Program-made: the position numbers and the translations under genes
Notes under the pieces: generated by a model
What the model was told of the DNA's origin: nothing
Database searches by the model: none
What the model saw: the letters and a program-made list of their open reading frames with translations, nothing else
From: Pseudomonadota bacterium
GTDB lineage: Bacteria > Pseudomonadota > Alphaproteobacteria > Puniceispirillales > Marisalimonadaceae
Reading direction: 5' to 3'
DNA: 64,000 nt
Assembly: GCA_027625145.1 (NCBI GenBank)
Contig: JAQBXK010000004.1
Span: 46,171-110,170 of the forward strand
Shown: positions 20,411-30,439 of the stretch, piece by piece
Numbering within the stretch: the first letter of the stretch is position 1
How the letters are laid out: each line of letters opens with the position of its first letter

Positions 20411-21580
20411 TTGGATATTCATGAGCATCAAGCTAAAGAGCTTTTAAAGTTATATAATATACCAACCCCAGAAGGAAAAGCAGTTTTCTCAGTTGATGAC
20501 GCTGTTTTGGTAGCTAAAGAATTGCCAGGTCCAGTTTATGTTGTAAAGGCTCAAATTCATGCAGGTGGAAGAGGTAAGGCTGGAGGTGTTAAAGTAGTAA
20601 AGAGCTTAGATGAAGTGAAAGTTGCTGCTCAATCAATTCTAGGAAAGACATTAGTTACTCATCAAACAAGTAAAGAAGGTAAGTTAGTCCAAAGGCTTTA
20701 TATAGAAGACGGTTGTAAGATTGAGTCTGAGTACTATTTTTCTATGGTTATAGATAGAGTTAGTAGTAAAATTTCTGTAATTGCTTCTACAGAAGGTGGT
20801 ATGGATATAGAAAAAGTTGCTGAAGAAACACCTGAGAAAATATTATCATTTTCAATTGATCCAACTATCGGTTTTCAGCCTTTTCATTCTAGATTAATTG
20901 CTAACACTTTAAACTTAAAGGGTTCTAGCTTTAAGCAAGCAGGAATGTTTTTTAAACAATTATATAAACTTTTCACGGATCTAGACGGAAGCTTATTAGA
21001 AATAAACCCTCTAGTTGTTACATCTGACAATGATCTAATAGCTTTAGATGCTAAAATGTCATTTGATAATAATGCTCTATTCAGACACCCTAATATCATG
21101 GAATTACGGGATGAAACAGAAGAGGATCCTGCAGAAATAATAGCTAGTAAATATGACTTAGCTTATATTAAATTAGATGGAACTATTGGATGTTTAGTTA
21201 ATGGCGCAGGATTAGCAATGGCGACAATGGATATTATTAAGTTAAAAGGGGCAGCGCCGGCAAATTTTTTAGATGTAGGAGGAAGTGCCACTAAAGAAAA
21301 AGTAACTGAGGCATTTAAAATAATTCTATCTGATAAAGCTGTAGAAGGAATTCTAGTAAATATTTTTGGTGGTATAATGAGATGCGATATAATTGCCGCT
21401 GGTGTTGTTGCAGCAGCAAAGGAGTTGTCCTTAACTAAACCCTTGGTTGTTAGACTAGCAGGTACTAACGTTGAAGAAGGAAAAAAAATACTATCTGAAT
21501 CTGGTCTTAAAATAATACCAGCGGATGATTTAGATGATGCAGCAGTAAAAATTGTAAATGCTGTAAAGGAGATTAATTAA
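20411..21580 (+). CDS. sucC: Succinyl-CoA ligase, beta subunit
   Basis: 389 residues, normal. With SucD it makes ATP or GTP from succinyl-CoA. The ATP-grasp fold is clear: [12 protein letters not shown] start, [16 protein letters not shown] near residue 46, EINPLVVT with the metal ligand, and [18 protein letters not shown]. The start is TTG, with AAAGGTTT upstream. The sucD ATG follows its stop with no gap. Confidence 0.97.
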   Translation: MDIHEHQAKELLKLYNIPTPEGKAVFSVDDAVLVAKELPGPVYVVKAQIHAGGRGKAGGVKVVKSLDEVKVAAQSILGKTLVTHQTSKEGKLVQRLYIEDGCKIESEYYFSMVIDRVSSKISVIASTEGGMDIEKVAEETPEKILSFSIDPTIGFQPFHSRLIANTLNLKGSSFKQAGMFFKQLYKLFTDLDGSLLEINPLVVTSDNDLIALDAKMSFDNNALFRHPNIMELRDETEEDPAEIIASKYDLAYIKLDGTIGCLVNGAGLAMATMDIIKLKGAAPANFLDVGGSATKEKVTEAFKIILSDKAVEGILVNIFGGIMRCDIIAAGVVAAAKELSLTKPLVVRLAGTNVEEGKKILSESGLKIIPADDLDDAAVKIVNAVKEIN

Positions 21581-22462
21581 ATGTCAGTGCTTATTAACAA
21601 TAATACTAAGGTAATATGTCAAGGTTTTACAGGCGGTCAAGGAACCTTTCATTCTGAGCAAGCGATTGCTTATGGAACAAAAATGGTTGGAGGAGTCACT
21701 CCAGGAAAGGGCGGAACAATTCATCTTGGTCTTCCTGTGTTTAATACTGTTGAAGAATCAGTTAAAGAAGTTAATCCTGATGCAACGGTAATTTATGTTC
21801 CACCTGCATTTGCTGCTGATTCTATTTTAGAAGCGATCTCTGCAAAAATACCTTTAATAATATGTATAACTGAAGGTATCCCTGTTCAAGATATGATTAA
21901 GGTTAAACAATTTTTAAAAAATTCTAATTCAAGGTTGATAGGACCAAACTGTCCTGGCGTAATAACTCCAGGGCAATGTAAAATTGGTATAATGCCTGGT
22001 CATATTCATAAGCCTGGTAAAATAGGTATCGTCTCTCGTTCGGGTACATTAACTTATGAAGCTGTTGCCCAAACAACAGCAGCAGGATTAGGTCAATCCA
22101 CTTGCATTGGTATAGGTGGAGATCCTATTAATGGAACAAATTTTATTGATTGTTTAGAAATGTTCTTAAATGATGAGCAAACAGAAGCCATATTAATGAT
22201 AGGTGAAATAGGAGGAAGTGCAGAAGAGGATGCTGCAATTTTTCTAAAAAATCATAAAATCAAAAAACCAATTGCTGGTTTCATTGCAGGAAAAACAGCT
22301 CCTCCTGGAAGAACAATGGGCCATGCTGGAGCAATTGTTAGTGGAGGAAGCGGTGATGCTGAAACTAAATTTAAAGTTATGAAAAATTCAGGTTTTGTTA
22401 TGTCAGATTCTCCAGCAGGGTTAGGTAAAGCGGTTTTAAAAGCGATTGAAGAGTGGAAATAA
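21581..22462 (+). CDS. sucD: Succinyl-CoA ligase, alpha subunit
   Basis: 293 residues, normal. CoA-binding residues lie in [14 protein letters not shown] and the phosphorylated His is about residue 248 in [11 protein letters not shown]. The segment [20 protein letters not shown] is also diagnostic. It is coupled to sucC (TAAATG) and followed by a 110-base spacer that contains a TATAAT-like element and AAAGGAG before sucA. Confidence 0.98.
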   Translation: MSVLINNNTKVICQGFTGGQGTFHSEQAIAYGTKMVGGVTPGKGGTIHLGLPVFNTVEESVKEVNPDATVIYVPPAFAADSILEAISAKIPLIICITEGIPVQDMIKVKQFLKNSNSRLIGPNCPGVITPGQCKIGIMPGHIHKPGKIGIVSRSGTLTYEAVAQTTAAGLGQSTCIGIGGDPINGTNFIDCLEMFLNDEQTEAILMIGEIGGSAEEDAAIFLKNHKIKKPIAGFIAGKTAPPGRTMGHAGAIVSGGSGDAETKFKVMKNSGFVMSDSPAGLGKAVLKAIEEWK

Positions 22463-22572
22463 CTTGATTAACTTGCTAAGGTTTTTGTAAGTGTATTTCT
22501 ATTTTAATATTTAACTATGAAATCAATATTATGAATTATATTTATATAATAGTTTAAAAAGGAGATGAGCCA

Positions 22573-25467
22573 ATGAATGACCAAAATCCTGATCAAAGCT
22601 TTCTTTCAGGTGGTAATGCAACTTTTATAAGTGATATGCATAAAGAATGGAAAAATGATTTTAATTCAGTCCCTAAAGAATGGGCGTTATGGTTTGAAAA
22701 TAATGGCGATGAAATATTTATTGATGATGGTCCAAGTTGGTCTAGAAAAAATAGTAAGGTAATTGGAGCAAGTGATAGTATTGAAAGTGTAAAGGCAGTA
22801 GCAAGAGGTATATCTGATAAAAAAGATTTATCTGCTACTGATTTAAGGGCTGCAACGACTGATTCAATCAGAGCAATAATGCTCATAAGAGCATATAGAA
22901 TAAATGGTCATTTGCTTGCTAATTTAGACCCTCTAGGTCTTCAAAAAAGTGATATTCATCCAGAATTAAACCCTGAAACATATGGTTTTAAAGAAGGTGA
23001 TTGGGATAGACCAATATTTATTGATAATGTTTTAGGCATGGAAATAGCTTCTTTAAAACAAATTATGGATATACTCAAAGAAACCTATTGTGGCTCTATA
23101 GGAATTGAATTTATGCATGTTCAAGATCCTGCTCAAAAGGCTTGGGTACAAGAAAGAATAGAATCAATAAGAAATACAACTCAATTTACTAATAGAGGTA
23201 AAAAAGCAATTTATGAAAGATTAGTTGGAGCAGAAACTTTTGAACAATTTCTTCATAAAAAATATGCCGGTACTAAGAGATTTGGATTAGACGGATCCGA
23301 GTCTGTTGTTCCAGCTATAGAACAAATTTTAAAACGTGGTAGCCAGTTAGGTATGAAAGAAGTTGTGATTGCTATGTCACATCGTGGTAGGCTTAATCTA
23401 TTATATAATATTTTAAATAAACCTTTTAGAGCAATTATATCCGAATTTTTAGGTAATCAAGCAAATCCAGAAGAAGCAGGTGGATCTGGAGACGTTAAGT
23501 ATCATATGGGTGCTTCAGCTGATAGAGATTTTGATGGAATAAATGTTCATTTATCTTTGCAAGCAAATCCATCACATTTAGAAGTTGTTGCGCCAGTAGT
23601 AATAGGTAGGGTTAGAGCTAAACAAAATCAACATAATGATACAAATGATAGACTTTCCGTTTTAGGGATTGTTTTGCATGGGGATGCTGCTTTTGCCGGT
23701 CAAGGAATTGTAGCAGAGACCTTTGATTTTTCTGGTCTCAGAGGTTATAGAACTGGAGGCACAATTCATATTGTTGTTAATAATCAAATTGGATTTACTA
23801 CTAGTCCAAACTATTCTCGCTCTAGTCCTTATTGTACAGATGTTGCTAAAATGGTTATGGCGCCAATTTTACATGTTAACGGGGATGATCCAGAAGCTGT
23901 TGTTCACGCTTCACGTATAGCAATTGAATTTAGACAAAAATTTGCATGTGATGTAGTTTTAGATGTTATTTCTTATAGACGCTTTGGTCATAATGAAGGA
24001 GATGAACCTGCATTTACTCAACCTGTGATGTATACAAAAATTGGGAATCACCCAAGTATAAGTAAAATATATGCAAATAAGTTAATTAATGAAGGAATTT
24101 TATCTGAACAAGAAGCTAAAGATGAGGTAAACAACCATAATAATTTTCTAGAAAAAGAATTTGAAGCTGGTTCACATTATAAGCCAAACAAAGCAGATTG
24201 GCTTGAAGGACAATGGTCAAGTTTAAGAGCGGCTCATGGAGACGATAGAAGAGGTGAAACGTCTCTTTCAATAGAAAATTTGAAATTAATTGGTAAAACT
24301 ATAACCACTATACCTGAAGGTTTTCAAGCCAATAAAAAACTTATTAGAATAGTTGATGGTAGAAGAAATGCTATTGAAACTGGTGAAGGAATAGATTGGT
24401 CTACTGCAGAGCATTTAGCTTTTGGATCTTTATTATTAGAAGGTCATCCAGTAAGACTCTCTGGTCAAGATAGCTGTAGAGGAACCTTTTCACAGCGTCA
24501 TTCAGTATTTATTGATCAATTAAATGAAAAGAGATATGTCCCACTGAACCATATAAAAGATAATCAGGCTGCTTTTGAGGTTATTGATTCCCCATTGTCT
24601 GAAGCATCTGTTCTTGGTTTTGAATATGGTTATTCTTTAACAGAGCCAACAGCATTAGTAATGTGGGAAGCTCAATTTGGTGATTTTGCAAATGGAGCAC
24701 AGGTAATTGTTGATCAATTTATATCAAGCGGTGAAGCTAAATGGTTAAGGATGTCAGGCTTAGTTATGCTTTTACCACATGGCTATGAAGGTCAGGGTCC
24801 AGAGCATTCTTCAGCAAGATTAGAAAGATATTTACAATTATGTGGTGAAGATAATATGCAAGTCTTAAATTGTAGTACGCCCGCAAATTATTTTCATGCC
24901 TTGAGAAGACAGCTTAAGAGAGATTTTAGAAAGCCATTAATAATAATGACGCCCAAAAGCTTACTAAGAAATAAAATGTGTGTGTCTAAATTATCTGATA
25001 TGGCAGAGCAAACTACATTTCATAGAGTTATTAAAGATCCAAATTTAGATTTAAAAAACAAAGATATTAAAAAGGTAGTGATTTCATCAGGAAAAGTTTT
25101 CTATAACTTGTTAGAAGAAAGAGACAGAAGAAAACTTAAAAATGTGAAACTGCTCAGATTAGAACAAATATACCCCTTTCCTGCTAGAACTTTAAAAGAA
25201 GAATTAGGAAAAACACCAAATGCTGAAATTGTTTGGTGTCAAGAAGAACCAAAAAATATGGGAGCCTGGTTTTTTGTTGATAGAAAAATTGAAGATGTAC
25301 TTTTATCATATAAAGCAAAATTTTCTAGACCAAGTTACGCAGGTCGTCTGGAAGCGGCGTCTCCTGCTACAGGTTCATTATCAAGACATAATAGAGAACA
25401 AGCTCAGTTAATTGATTTAGCTTTGGAAACAAAAGATAAAAATACAAGTAAACAAGCCGCAGAATAG
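22573..25467 (+). CDS. sucA: 2-oxoglutarate dehydrogenase E1 component
   Basis: 964 residues, full length. This thiamine-diphosphate enzyme decarboxylates 2-oxoglutarate and succinylates the E2 lipoyl group. The N-terminal segment ([18 protein letters not shown]) is the part known to contact E2. ThDP-fold motifs are [11 protein letters not shown] near residue 272, GDAAFAGQG near 370, and the FSQRHSVF and [14 protein letters not shown] segments. The first gene of sucA-sucB-lpd, 11 bases from sucB. Because the E2 here is rearranged, the E1-E2 contact deserves attention. Confidence 0.98.
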   Translation: MNDQNPDQSFLSGGNATFISDMHKEWKNDFNSVPKEWALWFENNGDEIFIDDGPSWSRKNSKVIGASDSIESVKAVARGISDKKDLSATDLRAATTDSIRAIMLIRAYRINGHLLANLDPLGLQKSDIHPELNPETYGFKEGDWDRPIFIDNVLGMEIASLKQIMDILKETYCGSIGIEFMHVQDPAQKAWVQERIESIRNTTQFTNRGKKAIYERLVGAETFEQFLHKKYAGTKRFGLDGSESVVPAIEQILKRGSQLGMKEVVIAMSHRGRLNLLYNILNKPFRAIISEFLGNQANPEEAGGSGDVKYHMGASADRDFDGINVHLSLQANPSHLEVVAPVVIGRVRAKQNQHNDTNDRLSVLGIVLHGDAAFAGQGIVAETFDFSGLRGYRTGGTIHIVVNNQIGFTTSPNYSRSSPYCTDVAKMVMAPILHVNGDDPEAVVHASRIAIEFRQKFACDVVLDVISYRRFGHNEGDEPAFTQPVMYTKIGNHPSISKIYANKLINEGILSEQEAKDEVNNHNNFLEKEFEAGSHYKPNKADWLEGQWSSLRAAHGDDRRGETSLSIENLKLIGKTITTIPEGFQANKKLIRIVDGRRNAIETGEGIDWSTAEHLAFGSLLLEGHPVRLSGQDSCRGTFSQRHSVFIDQLNEKRYVPLNHIKDNQAAFEVIDSPLSEASVLGFEYGYSLTEPTALVMWEAQFGDFANGAQVIVDQFISSGEAKWLRMSGLVMLLPHGYEGQGPEHSSARLERYLQLCGEDNMQVLNCSTPANYFHALRRQLKRDFRKPLIIMTPKSLLRNKMCVSKLSDMAEQTTFHRVIKDPNLDLKNKDIKKVVISSGKVFYNLLEERDRRKLKNVKLLRLEQIYPFPARTLKEELGKTPNAEIVWCQEEPKNMGAWFFVDRKIEDVLLSYKAKFSRPSYAGRLEAASPATGSLSRHNREQAQLIDLALETKDKNTSKQAAE

Positions 25468-25478
25468 GTAAACCATTT

Positions 25479-26774
25479 ATGGCAGTTAAGCCAACTAATA
25501 ATATTAGCCTTTTGGCTATGCCGTCAGCGTTTAAAATAATAACTGAAAATAATTTAGATGTTTTTAATATAGAAGGTACAGGTAAAGGTGGAAGAGTTAC
25601 TAAAGGTGACGTTCTTCTATATTTAAACTTAATAAAAACCAATAGTAATATAAAAACAAACAGTTCAATTATAGAAAAAAATATTTCAAAACGAAAGGAT
25701 ACAATAATGGATGTTTTGGTTCCAATACTAGGAGAGTCGGTTGTAGAAGCAACTGTTTCAAAGTGGATAAAAAAGCAAGGTGAATTTGTTGAAATGGATG
25801 AGCCAATAGTAGAATTGGAAACAGATAAAGTTACATTAGAGGTGTCTGCGGCAATTTCTGGAACACTTGACAGCCTTGTTGTTTCTGAAGGAGATACGGT
25901 TGAAGTTGGAGCTTTGTTGGCAACAATTATTGCCGGAGAAAAGTCAGAAAAACTGTCTAAAATAGTTGTAGAAACATCTCAAGTTAAAAAAACTAATCAA
26001 ACACCAAAAGTAGAAAATACTTTAAAACAAGAAGTAAAATCAGACCCAGTTTCTTCTTCAAATAGAGATAATAAGAATTTAGAAGAACGTGTTCCAATGT
26101 CTAGACTTCGTCAAGTTATTGCACGAAGGTTGAAAGAAGCTCAAAATACTGCTGCTATGTTAACTACTTATAATGAAGTAGACATGACAGCTTTAATGGA
26201 AATGAGAAGTAGTTACCAAGACAGTTTTGAAAAGAAAAATGGAGTTAGGCTAGGATATATGAGCTTTTTTGTAAAAGCAGCAATAGATGCTCTTAAAGAA
26301 TATCCTGCAGTAAATGCCGAAATAGAAGGTAATGAAATAATTTATAAAAATTATTATAACATTGGAGTGGCTGTAGGAACTTCTCAAGGACTAGTTGTAC
26401 CTGTATTAAAAAGTGCGGACTTAATGTCATTTGGTCAAACTGAAATGGCAATTGCTGAGTTTGGGAAAAAAGCAAAAGATGGCGATATTTCTATTTCAGA
26501 TATGGCAGGAGGCACTTTTACTATTTCAAATGGTGGCGTTTATGGTTCATTAATGTCTTCACCAATTTTAAATCCACCTCAATCTGGTATTTTGGGAATG
26601 CATAAAATTCAAAAAAGACCAGTAGCAATAGGAAATAATATTGAGATAAGGCCAATGATGTATTTAGCTTTATCATATGATCATAGAATAATAGATGGAA
26701 GAGAAGCTGTATCCTTTTTAGTGAGGATTAAAGAAATAATAGAAGATCCAAGACGATTAGTTGTTGGTGCCTAA
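25479..26774 (+). CDS. sucB: 2-oxoglutarate dehydrogenase E2 with permuted domain order
   Basis: 431 residues. Usual E2o order is lipoyl domain, E3-binding domain, catalytic domain. Here residues 12-50 form an E3-binding domain (AMPSAFKII...[18 protein letters not shown]), residues 77-152 the lipoyl domain with the lipoylated lysine K117 in ETDKV, 153-204 a hydrophilic linker with no second binding domain, and 205-431 the succinyltransferase core with H402 and D406 in DHRIIDG. An ATG at codon 77 (25707) has AAAGGA seven bases before it, so a shorter, conventional-start product lacking the binding domain could also be made. Both starts are plausible. Confidence 0.93.
   Translation: MAVKPTNNISLLAMPSAFKIITENNLDVFNIEGTGKGGRVTKGDVLLYLNLIKTNSNIKTNSSIIEKNISKRKDTIMDVLVPILGESVVEATVSKWIKKQGEFVEMDEPIVELETDKVTLEVSAAISGTLDSLVVSEGDTVEVGALLATIIAGEKSEKLSKIVVETSQVKKTNQTPKVENTLKQEVKSDPVSSSNRDNKNLEERVPMSRLRQVIARRLKEAQNTAAMLTTYNEVDMTALMEMRSSYQDSFEKKNGVRLGYMSFFVKAAIDALKEYPAVNAEIEGNEIIYKNYYNIGVAVGTSQGLVVPVLKSADLMSFGQTEMAIAEFGKKAKDGDISISDMAGGTFTISNGGVYGSLMSSPILNPPQSGILGMHKIQKRPVAIGNNIEIRPMMYLALSYDHRIIDGREAVSFLVRIKEIIEDPRRLVVGA
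25694..25709 (+). promoter_or_regulatory. Internal ribosome site and in-frame ATG inside sucB
   Basis: AAAGGA at 25694-25699 stands seven bases before the in-frame ATG at 25707-25709. Translation from here would yield an E2 starting [11 protein letters not shown], exactly the usual start of a lipoyl domain. It is at least as good as the site at the upstream ATG, where AGGT stands about ten bases away. Whether it is used is inference. Confidence 0.5.
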
Positions 26775-26796
26775 TTCGTTAATTTAAAGGTTAGAT

Positions 26797-28209
26797 ATGT
26801 TAGATAAAAAATATGATCTTGTTGTTATTGGAGCTGGTCCAGGTGGATATGTAGCTTCTATTGTTGCTTCTCAAAAGGGGATGAAAGTAGCTACGATAGA
26901 AAAGCGTGAAACTTTAGGTGGAACATGTTTAAATGTTGGATGTATCCCATCCAAGGCAATGCTTCATGCTTCAGAGCAATATGAAAATACTATAAAATCA
27001 AATGGTATGAATGAATGGGGTATTAATTGTAAAGAGGTAAGCTTAGATCTTACAAAAATGTTAAAAAGAAAATCCGATATTGTTTCAGATCTTACAAAAG
27101 GTATTAGTTTTTTATTTGGTAAAAACAAAATTACTAAATTTATAGGAACAGCTAGAATTCTTTCTGCAAAACAAATAGAAGTTAGCAATAATGGAAAATT
27201 AGAAATAATAAATACAAATAAAATTATAATTGCAACAGGATCTGAACCCTCAGTGCTTCCTAGTGTAAAGGTAGATGAAAAATTAATTGTTACTTCAACC
27301 GGTGCCTTGGAACTTAGAAAAGTTCCTAAGAAAATGATTGTTATAGGTGGTGGAGTTATTGGTTTAGAAATGGGAACTGTCTGGAGAAGACTTGGAGCAG
27401 AAGTTGAAGTTATAGAGTATCTTCCAAGAATACTGCCTGGCATGGATAATGAGATTGCTGATAAGTTTATGAAAATTATGCAAAAACAAGGTATTAAATT
27501 TAAATTAGGCCATTCGGTTGAATCGGCCCAAAGTTCAGATTCAAAAGTTACATTAACAATTAAAGATGTAACTACATCTAATATAGAAAAAGTAGAAGCT
27601 GATGTTGTTCTAGTAGCAATTGGACGTAAGCCCAATACTAGTGGATTAGGACTAAAGGAATTAGGTTTGGAAGTTGATAAACAAGGGTTTATAAATACTA
27701 ACCATAATTTTGAAACTTCAATTCCAGATATTTACGCTATTGGAGATGTAATAAAGGGTCCAATGTTGGCCCATAAAGCTGAAGAAGATGGTGTTGCTGC
27801 AGTTGAAATAATCAATGGTGAAGCAGGTCATGTTGATTATAACCTTGTACCAGGAATTATTTATACGTCTCCAGAAGTCGCTGTTATTGGTCAGACAGAA
27901 GAAAATCTTAAAGATCAAAAAATTGAATATAATAAAGGAGTATTTCCTCTTTCTGCTAACAGTAGAGCCAAAGCAATAGGTCATACTGACGGAATGGTAA
28001 AAATACTATCTGATAAATCTACAGATAAAATTCTAGGTGCCCATATTATTGGTCATGAAGCTGGAACAGTCATTCATGAACTTTCAGTAGCGATGGGTTT
28101 TGGTGCTTCTTCTGAAGATGTTGCAAGGATATGTCATGGGCATCCAACAATAAATGAAGCTGTTAAAGAAGCTGCATTAGCAACATATGCTAAAGCAATA
28201 CATTTTTAA
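26797..28209 (+). CDS. lpd: Dihydrolipoyl dehydrogenase (E3)
   Basis: 470 residues, normal. It reoxidises the lipoyl group with FAD and NAD. Motifs: VVIGAGPGGYVA, the redox disulfide C44/C49 in GGTCLNVGCIPSK, the NAD fold VIGGGVIGLEMG, the second FAD segment YAIGDVIKGPMLAHKAEEDG, and the catalytic His in CHGHPTINE near the C-terminus. It closes sucCDAB-lpd. E3 must dock on the E3-binding domain of the E2, which is relocated in the neighbouring sucB. Confidence 0.97.
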   Translation: MLDKKYDLVVIGAGPGGYVASIVASQKGMKVATIEKRETLGGTCLNVGCIPSKAMLHASEQYENTIKSNGMNEWGINCKEVSLDLTKMLKRKSDIVSDLTKGISFLFGKNKITKFIGTARILSAKQIEVSNNGKLEIINTNKIIIATGSEPSVLPSVKVDEKLIVTSTGALELRKVPKKMIVIGGGVIGLEMGTVWRRLGAEVEVIEYLPRILPGMDNEIADKFMKIMQKQGIKFKLGHSVESAQSSDSKVTLTIKDVTTSNIEKVEADVVLVAIGRKPNTSGLGLKELGLEVDKQGFINTNHNFETSIPDIYAIGDVIKGPMLAHKAEEDGVAAVEIINGEAGHVDYNLVPGIIYTSPEVAVIGQTEENLKDQKIEYNKGVFPLSANSRAKAIGHTDGMVKILSDKSTDKILGAHIIGHEAGTVIHELSVAMGFGASSEDVARICHGHPTINEAVKEAALATYAKAIHF

Positions 28210-28230
28210 TTTATTTAAGTAGTAAATATA

Positions 28231-28568
28231 TCAGTTAGCTCCTATTTTACTATAAAATACCAGTACAATTATACCTAGTATTATCAAGCTCATCCCTAAT
28301 AATGCAGGAATATCTGGAATTTTCTTATATTTTAATGCTCCGATAACTACGACTCCTGCAATACCAATCCCTGATCAAATTGAATAAGTTGTCGCAACTG
28401 GTATAGTTTTCATTGCAAGCATCATGAAATAAAAAGCTACACCATAACCAGCTATTACATAAATACTAGTTGCTATTTTTGTAAAGTTATTGGTACTTTT
28501 TAAATTAGTTGTACCAATTATTTCCGCAATAACTGGAAAGAATAAATATATATATTTATATATCCCAT
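28231..28568 (-). pseudogene. Decayed small multidrug resistance (EmrE/SugE-like) gene
   Basis: Most of the 450-base gap after lpd encodes, on the minus strand, a recognisable four-helix SMR protein: FPVIAEIIGTTNLKST, then MMLAMKTIPVATTYSI, then SGIGIAGVVVIGAL and LGMSLIILGIIVLVFY. Two lesions are visible. An in-frame TGA (complement of 28375-28377) stands where SMR proteins have the conserved Trp of the IWSG motif. Near the start, the ATG at 28566-28568 is out of frame with the body, apparently by an eight-base expansion of a TA tract. Without the insert the gene would have 110 codons, the normal SMR length. Confidence 0.8.
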
Positions 28569-28661
28569 TATCTTCCTCATATTAAATTAATATACTTTAT
28601 AATGTTTGACATAATTAAATATAATATGAGAATATTTAAATTATATTTTGGGAGGTTTAGT

Positions 28662-29438
28662 ATGAATAAAGCATCAGCAGATACTTCATATATATCTAAT
28701 ACGAATTTTTATGAAGAAAGAAAAGATCTTGCGGCCACATTCAGATGGGCAGCTAGAGAAAATCTTCATGAAGCAGTAGCTAATCATTTCAGTCTAGCTG
28801 TTAATGAAAATGGTACAAAGTTTTTAATGAATCCAAATATGTGGCATTTTTCAAGAATTAGAGCTTCTGATTTATTAATACTTGATGCGAATGACACAAC
28901 TGTTCTTGAAAAAGAAAATGCACCAGATGCTACTGCTTGGGGTCTTCATGGAGCTATTCATAGATTATGTCCTCATGCAAAATGTATAATGCATGTCCAT
29001 TCGATATTCGCTACGGTGCTTGCATCTTTAGACGATTGTATGCTTCCTCCTATAAATCAAGTTGCAGCAATGTTTTTTGGAAGACAGGTTGTTGATAAAA
29101 ATTATGGAGGGTTGGCATTTGAAGAAGAGGGCATAAGGTGTGCAAATTTATTATCAAATCCAAAAATACATACAATGATAATGGGTAATCATGGCATTTT
29201 GGTATTAGGAAAGAATGTTGCTGAGACATTTAATAGATTGTTTTATTTTGAGCGTGCAGCTAAAGTTTACATTAATGCACTTCAAACAGGTAAAAAAATA
29301 AGTGTTTTAAATGAAATAATTGCTGAGAAAACAGCTCAAGAATTAGATGATGAAGAATTACCTAACCCAGCAGGCACTGCTTTTCTAAGAGAAATAAAAC
29401 TTATATTAGGTCAAGAAAAATCTAATTTTGATGAATAA
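28662..29438 (+). CDS. Class II aldolase/adducin family protein
   Basis: 258 residues from the chosen start. Zinc-binding histidines are visible in MHVHSIFATVLAS near residue 127 and in NHGILVLG near residue 191, with NHFSLAV near the N-terminus, as in the fuculose-phosphate aldolase fold. The family includes aldolases, epimerases and decarboxylases acting on sugar phosphates or hydroxy-keto acids; the substrate here is unknown. An in-frame ATG 60 bases upstream lacks a ribosome site, whereas GGGAGG lies six bases before the chosen ATG. It converges on a hydroxyisobutyrate dehydrogenase-like gene three bases away. Confidence 0.85.
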   Translation: MNKASADTSYISNTNFYEERKDLAATFRWAARENLHEAVANHFSLAVNENGTKFLMNPNMWHFSRIRASDLLILDANDTTVLEKENAPDATAWGLHGAIHRLCPHAKCIMHVHSIFATVLASLDDCMLPPINQVAAMFFGRQVVDKNYGGLAFEEEGIRCANLLSNPKIHTMIMGNHGILVLGKNVAETFNRLFYFERAAKVYINALQTGKKISVLNEIIAEKTAQELDDEELPNPAGTAFLREIKLILGQEKSNFDE

Positions 29439-29462
29439 ATCCTATTGAGTAAGATTTTTTTT
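29437..29462 (+). terminator. Weak candidate terminator
   Basis: AAATC and GATTT arms around a short loop are followed by eight T residues, just past the aldolase stop and inside the end of the convergent gene. The stem is short and AT-rich, so confidence is low. Confidence 0.3.
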
Positions 29463-30335
29463 ATTAATATACACGCTCATTAAAGATGCATCATGCTCGG
29501 ACCAGCCATCATTGATAGCTTTTTCAACATAAGATTTTGCACTATGTAAAACGTGCAAATCATTCCCATTTTTTTTTCCTTCTTCTAACATTAATGTCAT
29601 ATCCTTTAATGAAGATGATGTACTAAAAGTTGAAAGCAAATTTGACTCATTCTTCATTGCTTGTATCATAGTATCTACTTTAAGATGTGCAACTTTAGCA
29701 GCGCCAGAGCTATCAATCATAATATCCAATGCCTTTTCAAACTTAATTCCAGAATTAGTTGCTATTGACATAGCCTCTCCAAGTGCTTGCCAATAAACCA
29801 TCAATGGAAGATTAATTGCTAATTTCATTGATGCGCCCTTACCTATTTCACCAAGGTATTCGCATCTTCTACAAATTAATTTTAAAATATGTTCAATTTT
29901 ATAAAATGTTTTTTTATCTCCGCCAACTAACCCAAATAAATTACCATCTCTCGCCGGTTTTGTGGAGCCACCAACTGGACATTCTATGAAGCTTCCATTG
30001 AGGTTTGTGATTATTTTTGAAATTGATTTAATTTTATCAACGCTGGTTGTGCTTAATTCAATAATGATTTTATTAGATAAATCACAATTATTTATTCCTT
30101 CTTTACTATTATAAATATAGTCGAGAGCAAGGTCATCACCCATAATATTAAAAATTATATCATTATTTTTAACTAATTCTGGAATATTTGCTGCAATATT
30201 GACCCCATCTGAAATTAGCAATTCCGCTTTACTTTTTGTTCTATTCCATACTGTAACTTCTTGTTTACAATCTATTAGTCTCTTAGCTATTTCTGAACCC
30301 ATTTTTCCAGTTCCACAAATTCCAATTTTTGCCAT
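29442..30335 (-). CDS. NAD(P)-dependent 3-hydroxyisobutyrate dehydrogenase-like protein
   Basis: 297 residues. The N-terminal Rossmann motif is KIGICGTGKMGSEIAKRL. The family segment around ECPVGGSTKPARDGNL and the catalytic lysine region GKGASMKLAINL (K in the last segment) are present. Members oxidise beta-hydroxyacids or reduce semialdehydes such as tartronate semialdehyde. A start 66 bases upstream is possible, but GGGGA precedes the chosen ATG, whose product begins at the Rossmann fold. The convergent class II aldolase suggests shared hydroxyacid or sugar-acid metabolism, as inference. A paralogue lies at 58691-59563. Confidence 0.85.
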   Translation of the reverse strand: MAKIGICGTGKMGSEIAKRLIDCKQEVTVWNRTKSKAELLISDGVNIAANIPELVKNNDIIFNIMGDDLALDYIYNSKEGINNCDLSNKIIIELSTTSVDKIKSISKIITNLNGSFIECPVGGSTKPARDGNLFGLVGGDKKTFYKIEHILKLICRRCEYLGEIGKGASMKLAINLPLMVYWQALGEAMSIATNSGIKFEKALDIMIDSSGAAKVAHLKVDTMIQAMKNESNLLSTFSTSSSLKDMTLMLEEGKKNGNDLHVLHSAKSYVEKAINDGWSEHDASLMSVYINKKNLTQ

Positions 30336-30374
30336 ATATATCCCCAATATTTTAAAATATCTTTTGCTTTTCCT

Positions 30375-30403
30375 CTTGAAAAAACAAACGTTAGTCCCCA
30401 ATT
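30375..30403 (+). promoter_or_regulatory. Heat-shock (sigma-32/RpoH) type promoter of htpG
   Basis: CTTGAAA at 30375-30381, a 14-base spacer and CCCCAATT at 30396-30403 closely match the RpoH consensus CTTGAAA-N13-15-CCCCATNT; only one defined base differs. The predicted start of transcription is about 30 bases before the htpG ATG, which has AAGGAAA in between. The target gene is a classic heat-shock gene, which supports the call. Confidence 0.75.
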
Positions 30404-30439
30404 AAAGGTAGCACATTGTTTAAATAAAAGGAAACCTAG

